Below, piece by piece: positions 1 through 10,300 of a stretch of 26,550 nucleotides of DNA; position 1 is the first letter of the stretch; each line of letters opens with the position of its first letter. Source of the DNA: Amoebophrya sp. AT5.2 (lineage: Eukaryota > Sar > Dinophyceae > Syndiniales > Amoebophryaceae); contig RXOD01004187.1 in the NCBI GenBank assembly GCA_005223375.1, positions 1 to 26,550 of the forward strand, given 5' to 3'. The position numbers and the translations under genes are program-made. The notes under the pieces were generated by a model. The model saw only the letters and a program-made list of their open reading frames with translations, was not told the origin of the DNA and did no database searches.

Positions 1-180
1 AAAGCAAGCTTCAAATCATACATTAAGTTAGTAAAAAGTGCCTCCCCATTCAATGGAATGCTCCGGGAGTCATCGACTGCTGAAGAACAGCACAGGCATC
101 GCAACCAGGAGTTTACGAAAACGAATAGTGGTGCACAACTTACTACAATGAAGAAATTAAAAAAGAATATAAGCGCACAA

Positions 181-3100
181 TCATAAAGCGAAAACCTCTC
201 TCACGACCGCAGGGTCCTGCTCCGCGACTTTCGGGGACTTCGACGTGCTCTTCACTGCGTTGTCCTTTGGCTCCTTGCGCCCCGAAGATGTCGCGATCGC
301 CTGCGCGCTACTGCCCTTCTCCGCGCCGGAACCGGAACCGCCTCTGTATGCTTTTTCTCCGCTCCCCTGCTCCATCCATGCCTTCTTTCCGGAGCCCCCG
401 CCGTTGTAGTAGTCGTCGTTGTATTTGGTTTTCGTGTCGTGCCCATTGTTCCAGTGCTTTTCCCGCTTGTCGTGCTTGCCCTGGGCCCACCACTCCTCCC
501 CACCATTCTTGTCGTAACCATACGACTTGTCGTAGTTTTTCTCGTAGCCACGGTCCCGTCCTCGGCCGTCGTAGCCCTGCTCACGCTCGTTACGTCTGTG
601 TTGTAGTTTTGAAAACTTTTATCTGTGCTGAAAGCTGCAGCTGCTAAGTTTGGCCCTTACAGTTACACACGATCTCAATCTTGAACAAGATTTTGAGATA
701 ATCCGCCGGTGGAAATCAAGCTCAGTTTTAGCACAAGATCAAGAATTTTCTGTCGGCCCCTTCCAGACCCAGGTGCCGCCGGTCGAGGCACAGTATAGCA
801 CTACCGTAGAGGCAGACGAACAGCAGGAGCGACGATGAAATCCTACGGTACCGTTGTTCTCGTTTCCACTGCTTCCAGTCTTCCCATTCTTGGTCGTCCC
901 AGTCTTCGGTTCCCGACTTGTCATTGTACCCATCATAAGCCTCGCCACCACCCCTACTTCGGTCGCTGTAACCGCCTTTGCCACCATTGTCACCACGATG
1001 TTGGCCTTGATCGTGCTCCCTGTAGCCGCTCTTGCCCTTCTGCTCCATGCGGGAATCCCCACTTCCTGGTACGGAGCCACCCTTTCCGTAGCCTTGGTCT
1101 TTACCCTGGTGACCGCCGTCCTTGTCATAGTATCCTTTGCCGTCGCCGTTCATGCCCTTTTTCCCGTCGCCCTTCATGCGGGGCTTCGCGTCGCGGTCGC
1201 CGGGCTCGCGCTTCGTACGACTGTTGTTGAAGTTGCGCAGAAAATGGTCGGAAAATAAAAATGAAAAATCCAAAAATATCAATGTGGCGGTGGGAGGGGC
1301 TGCAAAAAAGCCACCTATATAAAGGTAAAACTCACACCAAACGAGCAGCTGCAGCTGCACCTGAAACTAAAATAGAAGAAGTTGATCAATTTCTGCAACG
1401 AATTATAATACTCTTTGTCTTTTGTTCTGTGGCCGGCTCGGGCTTCCGCGAGTTTTGCGACCTGCAGCCCCTTCGCAGGGTGATCGTCTTCTAGCACTGG
1501 AGCGACCAATTTGAACCTCAAGAGGAATGGGAGCGGGTACACACGCTCCTCGACGTTCAGACCTGTTTTTTGTGTTTTTGGTTGAAAGAACTAACAAAGT
1601 AACACTCGTCGTTTCTCTAACTTACTTCTTCCATCAAAAAGCGAAGTAGAGTTCGAGCAGTTATTCCGAACTCCGAAAGTAAGAAAGTACCTGGCACATC
1701 GCCGTAGTCCGGCTCTTCCTCCACGACCGGGTCTTCCGGCAACAGTTCCAAGAAGGTCGGACCGCCAATCGCTCTTGCGTGGACCGTAACCCAGCCCATG
1801 GGCTCGATTGGCATCCGCACGACGCCCGGGTCCACTCGGAGCGTCTCGCCGTTCTGGACGCACACGTCGCCGGGCACCAGTCGCCGCACCTCGTTCGACG
1901 ACATGTCAGCCTTCTCACGAACCTGGTGTAGTAGATGTTTCACTTCCATTCTCATTGGTCGATGATCTTGATGTAAAACGCGTATTTTGTTCTTGATGGT
2001 TCACGATCACGTTCGAAGATACTAAATTGGTCACATGAACGAGAACGGGCTCTCTCAGCGGTTGTGCCTCAGCCTCTGCTGGAAACGGGACGCTAAAGTT
2101 CCTGATCCTGCAATCAAAATCTTAAATCATGATCAAGTGCTATTAGTACGATGGCATCTGCGAAGTCTTTGCATCCAACTCTGACGCGCCACTTGGTGCC
2201 CTTGGTGCCACTGGTTTCTTCTGGCGTGGGTTCCGGTACGAGGGCTCCCTTGGGAATGCCCGCGGGCGATGCGGGCGGCTGTGCCGGTTGCTGCTGCTGC
2301 TGCTGCGCGGCGGCGGGGTCTTCTGGCTTTGGTGGCTGCTGCTGCTGCTGCTGCGGTGGGACGGGTTGCTGCGGCGGCATCTGCTGCAACCCAACCTTTC
2401 CCTTGAGCAGATCCAGAGCACCCTTCGCGCCGTAAGGATCGAGGGGTGATCGGGGAGCTAGACCTGGTCGTATGCGGAACGGAGATTCAGATTGATGAAT
2501 GCTGCGTCGTCGTTCAGGTTGTACCCTCGCACAGAGTAGTTGCTTGCGCTAGATAAAGGCACTAGAACAACTGATTACAAAAAAAAAAGATGATGAATGG
2601 ATCATGCATTTTCTTTCTACAGACGACCCAAGAAGGCAGCGTGGAATACCCTTCTGCTGGTAGAAAAGCGCGAGGTTTGGGTCGATGTAGCCCGGTTGCG
2701 GGACGCCATTTTTGCCCGGAACTGCCCCGGGGAGGAAGCCGAGCTTTCCCGCCATCGCCGGGTTCAAGAGGCCCTTTCCCTTCAACTGGAGCAGCTGCTG
2801 TGAGATCGCGGTCTGGCCGTATGCTCCTGGCTGCATGATTCCTGCTGTTCCCGGGAGCAGTCCTCCTGGCAAGGCCGCCAGTCCGCCCTTCATCTTTCCC
2901 GTGGCGTGGGCCTGCGCCGCCTGGGCTTGCGCCTGCTGCTGTGCGGCCTGGAGGTGGTGTAACGCCGCGGCGGCTGCCGCTGGGTTGCTCGCCGCTTGTG
3001 GCTGGCCCGGTCCGCCCGGGGGCGCCCCGTACGGCTGGTTGGGGGTGAGGGGACTACTCTGGTTGATGGTCTGCTTCTGGGCAGATCCCGGGGGCCCGCC

Positions 3101-4951
3101 AGGCGTCGTGTTGTTGAATCCCGATGAAGTGGAGGTACGTTGGGCGCTTGTTGGGTTCGAGCCGGGATTTCCGTTGATGGCGGCAGTGAGGATCTCCTTG
3201 GCGGCAGCCTGTTTCTCACGCATCTGACGCTCGATCTCAGCGCTGGCCTGAGGTAAGTGCGAACGAGAATGCATGAAAGAAAAGTTAGAGTTGGATGAAG
3301 ATTATAGGGATGCAGCACCAAACGAAGACGTCGAAAACCGCCATGTGTGCTGCGGCGCCGACAGCTTTCATCTAAAAATCTTCATGTGCAAACAAAGAAA
3401 AGATCAGGTACGTATAGATACGCATAGAAAAAGTAGTCAACAATAAAAGATGAAGTAAAAGTACTGGGAGTGTGAGTGTGTCGATCCTCAGCTTTTCCTT
3501 CGGCATCAAAAATTCCTGCGGCCCCTTTTTGGCGTCGTTCACCTCGACTTTGTAGCGGCAGGAGGCGGTATCGAAAGCTTTGATGACACCCTTCGCGCCG
3601 TTTAATTCTCTAATCGGGAAGTCGATGATCGTTACCTCACTTCCAACCGGAATCAACGTCTTGGGGGGAACTGTGTCAGTTTTTGTCTTTCATCGTATGA
3701 AAATGAATATATACAGGAGGTGATCTTCACTGTAGAAGTCTTCGCTAAAACGGTTTATAGCCTAAGCGAGCTGCTAATCCGAATCAGCTTGAAATTTAAT
3801 ACCTGGTCTAGCACCCTCCATTTGCTGGTACTGCGGTGGATAGTAGAGGTAGTCATCTTTGTGATGTGACAATTCATGCATAAGCGCCGCCTCGTGCTGC
3901 AGCTTCTTTTGTGCGTCCTCCTGTGCTCGTCTGATTGTCTCTGTCACCGTCTGGTGTCCTCCAGCAGCAGTTGTCCCATTTGGTGATGACAGCTTCACGT
4001 CGGCGGATTCTGATTTGGTTTTGGTGCCCGCGTTTGGTGCAGGTGCCGAAAAAGAAAACTTAAATAAAATAGACCAAATATTTCATCGCATACCCATACG
4101 GAATCTGAAACAAGGCTTTCAGCAAGAACAATGAAGAGGACTGCTGATTCCTTTCGTTTCACTCTGGTTGCAGATTGGTCGTCCTGCGCGAAGATGAACA
4201 ACTGAACGGCCACTCATCGCTTTGTGGAGGAAAAAGAGCCAGCAGACATATGCCGTATACCAAAGAGAGAAAGAACAAAAGCTGCACCTGCCAATCCCAT
4301 CCCGATGGCTCCCATGCCGCCCCCCATGGCTGCGTTTTGTGTGTTATTTCCGCCTGCTGCTCCGTGGCCTCCTAGTGATACCTTCACCTCCTGCGCCTTT
4401 TTCCATGCGTCGTCCTTGATCTTCTTCAATTTCTCCATTTGCTCCGCCGTCGGCGGCGCATTTGCTGCCGACTCCTTGCTTTCATCTTTTTCGCCCCCCT
4501 TGCCGTCCGCCGATGGTGGTGGCTCCAGGACCCGGACATTCCGCGCCTGGGGCCGCAGCGTCTGCGGGTCGTAGAACAGGACGAACTCCACCCGCTCCCC
4601 CGCGATGAGACCGATCCGTCCTACCAAGTGCGTATTGTACACAAAAATGTCTCCGCAGATGCTCTGCAGGTGCTCGGAGGTGATGAACCCAAACCCCTTG
4701 CGCGTGCTGTACGTCTTCACGTAACCGGTCAGGTACACCTCCTTGTCGCCAGCGCTGTCGCTGTGTGAAGAACCCCCTGCAGCGCCGTCCTTCGAGGAGG
4801 TCGCCGTCCCGTTGGCAGGGTTCGTAGGCGGCAGTCCGGCTGGAGGCGGCGTCGTGGCGGAGGGCGGTGATTTTCGCCCGTCGGATGCGTCCGCGGAACC
4901 GCCAGCTGCCGCTCCGGACTCGCTGGGCTTCTCCTCGATGGGGTCCGTCAT
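181..4951 (-). CDS. Multi-domain RNA-binding protein: cold-shock domain, KOW-like, polyQ/A, SH3b-like, Gly/Tyr-rich tail
   Basis: Nine exons: 4951-4289, 4043-3803, 3670-3465, 3247-2650, 2463-2150, 1922-1691, 1562-1412, 1220-852, 595-181. They total 3189 nt (1062 aa) with all phases consistent. The ATG at 4951 is the first in frame; a CAG 8 nt upstream could be a trans-splice acceptor. Residues about 90-160 form a cold-shock domain with RNP1-like KGFGFIT and RNP2-like DIFVYN, which in this family bind single-stranded RNA or DNA. Exon 3 (about residues 302-370) has a small-barrel, KOW-like look (VGSEVTIIDFP...GAKGVIKAF). A Q/A/P-rich region with two polyQ runs follows. An SH3b-like module (TKWRVRV...VREKADMSS...GWVTV) spans the 2149-1923 intron. 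The tail is rich in G, Y, D and K, like disordered RNA-granule proteins. All junctions are canonical GT-AG except exon 1-2, which is non-canonical and the least certain. Alternatively exon 1 reads on to a stop at 4214 as a separate 240-aa protein with a hydrophobic C-terminus. Confidence 0.72.
2288..2353 (-). repeat. Two CAG/CTG runs encoding polyglutamine
   Basis: Two uninterrupted CTG runs on the plus strand, at about 2288-2306 and 2335-2353, read as CAG on the minus strand. Each encodes six glutamines inside the Q/P/A-rich fifth exon of the cold-shock-domain gene. They lie in a low-complexity stretch with nearby PQQ and PAQPP repeats. Such tracts change length easily. Confidence 0.85.
4044..4288 (-). 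other. Candidate non-canonical intron bounded by GGCA direct repeats
   Basis: The sequence between cold-shock exon 1 (last codon GCA, 4291-4289) and exon 2 (first codon CCT, 4043) has no GT-AG pair giving a compatible phase. Both ends carry the 4-nt direct repeat GGCA (4292-4289 and 4047-4044), and joining at that repeat keeps the frame. Inverted-repeat-like sequences sit at the ends (GGCAGGTGCAG at the 5' end; GGTGCAGGTGCC as the complement of the 3' end). This resembles the two introners in the window, but the sequence is not obviously related to them. Confidence 0.45.
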
Positions 4952-7321
4952 TGTAGCGCCTGCTTGAATGAAGGTCTTGTACAAAATCGAACCGCCCGCG
5001 CCCCGTCGGAGTCGGTGCAGCAGATGTACGAGATTGGGATTTGGTGCTCGGCTCCTCGTCAAGCAATCCAAATTCGTGCGTTTTCTTCTCCTGGGAATGG
5101 AATTCTACGTCGTGGTCCCTCGCGGCACCACGGCGGATGTCCACTTCCGTTGACCTGCTGCTGCTGGTGTCTTGGTGATGAGATCGTCGCTCAACTTCTA
5201 GGCACAACTACTTATGAGGAGAGCGGTGTGGGTCTGCCTAAGGCTGCTACCTCTTCTAAGAACTACTGCACGTCTGTATTGCTGAATCGTCCCTCTACTT
5301 CGTTCACGTTCCTCGTGGCTACAATTTGTCACGAAAATTTGTGACGAGCGGACTCGATTCTTCTGCTTCTTGGAACCAGCAAAAATAACCGCAAGGTGCT
5401 GAAGATGGCAAATGGCTCGTGTTATCTTCCGCTCGTCCTTGTGGACAAGGCCAAGAATATTCGTCGTCCGTCCTAAACGTGTAACGTCTTTACATACTAT
5501 CTAAGTAGTAAAAATTCTATCGTTATCGGCGACCTTGTGTACGTGTTCGTCTTACACAATACGAATGCAGCGACTTTCCAACCGCCCCAAGCAACGGAAA
5601 ACTTACAAGTTCGTTCAAATTTTGCTCCGGAGTTGCTGAGCAGAAGTATTAATGAGGTTAGCTTGCTCGTAGCACCACCAGCTGAAATAGCACCAAAAAA
5701 ACGGGTCAAAAAGCTGGACTCGTCTTTTGTGTACTATATTGATTCAATCAAGAAGTTTCAGAAACATGCTGCTTCTTGAGATTGGAGGGGTTGTATTCCA
5801 GTCCAGCACTAAATACTTTTCTTTTATTTGTTTTCTATCGTAAGGGTAAGGCTACGGATTCGACAACAGCAGGGCACCAATCGAAGGCTTCAAGTTGCGA
5901 CTTCAGTTTGTGGTCGTTAGCTGAGGCTGCCGTGTGAAGATGAAGAAGGTAGCAGAATGTTAAATCGTGCGCTTTTTCTCCTTTCCGTAGCTACGAATCG
6001 GCTTATTTTCTTCACGTCTCTACATACAGACGCGAGGTGCACCACAGAGATCGCAATCGCTACAATGCATCCTGTTCCTGAAGGGGGTAAGCGGAACTGG
6101 AACTCGTAGTGCTGGAAGATCTTTTCATTTTTGATTCGTGTCCATCTCCATCCAGATTTTTCAGCAATTTCAGAACTCGCGCAATCCACGACGTATGGCG
6201 TTCGATATCGATAAAAAGAACAATGAACGATTATGATCTACGTAGGTCGTACTCTGTTCTTCCTGGGGAATTGCGGGCGCCGAATCTCGCGTGCGTTATC
6301 TATGGCGGGATTCATTGATGATTAATTTACTCATACTATACTTTAAGTTTAACTATGTTAGTTTAGCCTTACAAAGCTCTATCTAATAAAGCAGCTACTA
6401 GATGAGCAGGTGTAGTTGGGGTTGGAGGTTTCTAATTTCAAAGGCCTCGGGCTCGGCCATCACGGTAAAAACCAATGTTGAAAATTTTTTGACTTTCTAA
6501 AGGAACAAAAAACTCGCCAAACGATCATAGATAAATCAGGATGGTCATTGTTGTCAATGTCATTCAGGTTTTTCGAAGGTTATGCTTTTCCGAGTGCTGC
6601 AGGCTGTGGCGAGCCGCCGCCGGGAAACTGATAGAAGTACTTGTCGTGGTGCGTGTGCGTTGTCGCCGCTATTCGACGTTACGGCTCCGCGTGTTTGCAG
6701 AAATGTAGAACTAGAACACGACTCGAGCCGCTATTGTATCCGATTATTTCCAGATACTTTGTAGCGTCTCTCACAGACATGGGGCATCCAAAAGTGGCTG
6801 TGTAGCTTTGGTGGCGGAGAAATGAAAGCCTTGTATGTTGCCATGCGACCGTATGATCGACGTCGGCGTCTGATGCATTGTTCACGATGTCTGTCGTGAT
6901 AGCTCATTTCAGCGTCATCAAATTGTCCACAAGAAACGGGTCAACCCGCAGGTCTGGCTCGCACGCCCGACACATCAATTTGGGACTGCAGTGGCCCTCT
7001 GGAGTCCAAAGCTTCGATGAAGTTGCACCGAATTTCTTGTGACTTGAATTTGCAAGTTAGCTGGAGCGGCCGAGATGCAACCATTACTCAGGGGGCATCA
7101 CCGACGAGCAACAAAAGCGAAATGGGAATCGTGGCGGACAAATCAGAGTCAGACCGATTCTTAGAATTTGCGTCTCGTGCACGTCCTCGAGGGTTCTGCC
7201 AACATCGTCTTCGAGTTCGACCACACTGAATTATCAATATGATCAAGATCAACATCAATCTTTATGATTATAGAAGCACCTCGTCCTTGTCCCGGTCCCC
7301 CGCCCCAGAAACAACAAGCCG
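4952..7321. other. 2.37 kb block without supported coding sequence
   Basis: This lies between the 5' end of the cold-shock-domain gene and the stop codon of the giant gene, so it holds at least a 3' UTR, an intergenic part and a 5' leader or promoter. It is more AT-rich than the flanking exons. Only short ORFs occur (for example plus 5537-5779 and plus 7017-7229), without the GC-rich third positions of the real exons. I saw no tRNA, 5S, U6 or dinoflagellate spliced-leader sequence by eye. Confidence 0.6.
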
Positions 7322-10300
7322 TCACCCGCCCATGTCCATCGTTTTCAATTCCTGTGATTCATGCGGCGCGACTGGTAGTTCTCCCCCCATGCCCGCTTTT
7401 TCCCAGTTTTGGAAGGTTGTCCCCGCGTTTTTTCTTCCAAGCAATTTTTTACTCTTCGACGACGACGTCTCTCCGTCTTCTCTGTCCAGCACCACGTCGT
7501 TTGTCGCTGTATCCGCGCGGTTGTTCGCCTTCTCCGTCTGCGTCTCCGCCGCCCGATTCTTCGCGGGGATTACGCTGTTCGTGCGAAGCCGGTACAGCTT
7601 CCCCGATTTGACCACTTTGTTCGCTTCGCCGCCCGTGCCCGGTTTCCGCACGACCCACACGCGCCCCTTCCACACTATGGCGGGACCAGCTGGTAAGAAA
7701 GTAGAAGGTAAATGGCAATGAACATTTTTGGGGGTGTCCTCTTCGGGGTCTCCTGCTCCTCTGGTTGTTGTCCTGGAAAGAGGTTCGCGAAAGGGACAGA
7801 AAAGTGGCTATCCGCGGTCGGTACCTCCAGTACCAGACCAATCAATGGACAATCTGCAGCCTAAAGCAGCTGGCAATCGCAATACCACGAGCAATAGATC
7901 GTGATCGTCATACCCGTACTAGAGAGTCAGAGTCCGCTCTTTGTTTATTTCAGTTGGTCCCCTTCATCATTCTGGTCTCTGACTTGTTCCAGTGCCCAGG
8001 CCCAACTCCCTCCCGATAGCTCGTCGCGAGCGATGGAGCCGCCGCCTCCTAATCCCCACATGCATCTCTGAAAGCGCCCGGCGGCGCCCATTGCCTAGTA
8101 GCACTTTTACCAGTTGCCCCCCACTTTTACTTACCATTACAGCTGGTCTCGCGCCCTAAACACGTCCTCTTCGATGTCCACCAACTCCATCTCCCGGCCT
8201 TTGCAGTGACACTCCGAGTCCTCCTCCACGTCTGGGAAAATGAGCTTCGCCCCCGGCCGCAACTGTTCCCCGTTTGGCCCGATCCACAGCCCGACGTCGC
8301 CGCTCAAGACCTTCGGCGTCGCCTTCAGCGTGACCACCGAGTGCGGCCCCAGCTCCAGCTCCAGCACGGTTTCCCCCAGGTCCTCTATGTGACGTTCGTC
8401 CGCCACCTGCCCGCTCCGCTCGATCGCCGGCCCGCTGTCCGCCAGTTGCTGCGACAGCTGCCGGTCGCCAATGCGCCCGCTCGCCAAATCCTTTATCGAC
8501 GCCTTCGTGCCCCCCAGTGCCAGTTTGCCGCCGCGCGCGTTCTTGTTGTCCTCCGGGTGCAGGTAGTCCTTCACGATGTCTTCCTCTGTCAAAACCTGCG
8601 CGTCCACGATTTCCTCGTCCCCGGGGAGGATGTTGTTCCCCTTCGCGACCAACGGGTCGGACTTGTACATCCTGAAGGTGTAGTCGTTCGCGAGCTGCTT
8701 CGTCAAAAACGGGTTGCGGTGCACAAACTCCTCCAGCACCCAGCTCTGCAGCCGCTTCATGGGCGTGTGGTCGTACGCGTACATCTCGAAGCTGTTCGTG
8801 ATGGGCTGGTCCGGCGTCACGAAGTTGCCCAGCACCTCCACGCGGACGAGCCGGGGGCAGTTCAGCTTCTCGTAGTCGTCCGGCGGCATCTTCCCGCCCT
8901 TCAGCTTGCGCGTGATGTCGGCGGAGGAAAGAAAGGGGTTCTTGGAGGACAGCTTCTGCCGCTGTGCCGTGATCTGGTCCTTCATGTAGCCGTAAAACTT
9001 CTTGAAGTCGGCCGGCGGCATCAGGGGGCGCTGGCGGCAGATGTACTTGTTCCACTCCATGTCTGTGTTCTCCACCAAAAACTTCCCCTGCTGCCACAGG
9101 TAGGTGTCCTGACTCATGATCTTGCCCGGCTGGTCCGTTTGCAGCATACTGAACACGTTCTTCACCAGCGGCGCGGGCTGCTTCCGAAAATTCTCGCCGT
9201 CCGTGTCCTTCTGCCCCATGTCCCGCAGGGCCGCGTAGGACTTGCTGATCTTGTCGTGGAAAACCTTGCCCCAGCCGAACTCGCTCGTGAACGCGGTCGA
9301 GGACGCCGGAAGGTCCTTCTGGAACGTGTCCAGGTCGCGCCGCATCAACAGGTACTGGAGGGTCAGATCGTCCAGCGCGCGCTCCTGCGAATAGGTCTGC
9401 TTGTCGGTGCGCAGCCGGAAGTTCCACACCTTGTCGAGTTGAAAGATCTCTGCGTCCGAGATCGTGGACGAAACGCACTGGGGGATGCGGCGGAAAGAGA
9501 GGGGCGGGATGAAGAGGCACTGCCGCATTTTTTCGTCGACGTTGAACGCCTTTTCGGGGTAGTTTTCGACGCAGAAACTGCCCCACTTGTCGTACAAATC
9601 CATCAGCCGGTCGTCTTTTTTCCAACCCGCGAGCTTATCGAAGGTCTCTCTGCGCTCGAGGCTGTCAAACTTGCTCCAAAAACCTCTAGCTTCACGACCG
9701 TGCTCGTGCTGCAGGTCGAGAAAGGATGAGGCCGCGTAGGCGGAGTCACCACGAAGACCAGCAGGCGAGGAGGCGGCGTCGACGTATGGTCTGGTCGGCG
9801 CTGTTGTTGTTGCTGCCCTTTGCGGAAGCGCGCCCTCGACTGTCGACATCGCTTCGTCCTCATGCTCGAAGATGTCCTGTACGGAAGTGCCTGCCATTGC
9901 ATCTACATCCAACGCCAACCCGCCCGCCAACGAGTGCGTATGTGGCGTCGTGGTGGCACTTGAGGCGCCGTCTACCTGGAGCATCGAGGAAGGGCCAGAA
10001 GAGCGCTGCTCCGAGGGCGATGCTGTCGAAATCAGATCTGCTCCTTCGCGGTCACGCCCACGGTCGCGTCTCTTTCCGCTCTGCCGTACCTCGGCGTCAT
10101 GATGAGAGGACACGCCAAACGACATCACTTTCTGTTTCTTCTCCCGAATCCCACCGAAGAAATCCGTTGCCGGCGAGGGATAGTTTGGTGCGTCAACCGT
10201 AGTTCCCCCGAGCAAAACATCGCGCAAAGCAGCATACTCATCGTCGTTCATGAGAATGTTGGCGAGACGCTCGTGGGGGTCGTCCCGCTCTTCACCTACT

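Noticed and set aside
854..1258. Plus-strand ORF with a hydrophobic, membrane-like translation
   Set aside because: It lies opposite the Gly/Lys/Asp-rich tail exon of the cold-shock gene, whose complement naturally gives V/A/L-rich codons; it also runs across that exon's acceptor.
2288..2353. CTG repeats as a possible CRISPR or satellite array
   Set aside because: They are simple trinucleotide runs coding for glutamine in an exon, with no spacers.
2464..2540. Acceptor at 2537 making an exon that ends in TAG at about 2458
   Set aside because: It is in phase but would terminate the gene before the clearly coding Q-rich exon; the CCAG acceptor just before 2463 keeps the frame open.
7017..7229. 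70-aa plus-strand ORF beginning with ATG
   Set aside because: Codon use unlike the real exons, no motif, no neighbouring exon, and opposite to the cluster's direction.
8206..9729. 507-aa plus-strand ORF
   Set aside because: Antisense to exon 4 of the giant gene; its arginine/leucine/valine-rich translation is the expected mirror of GC-rich codon use, with no domain.
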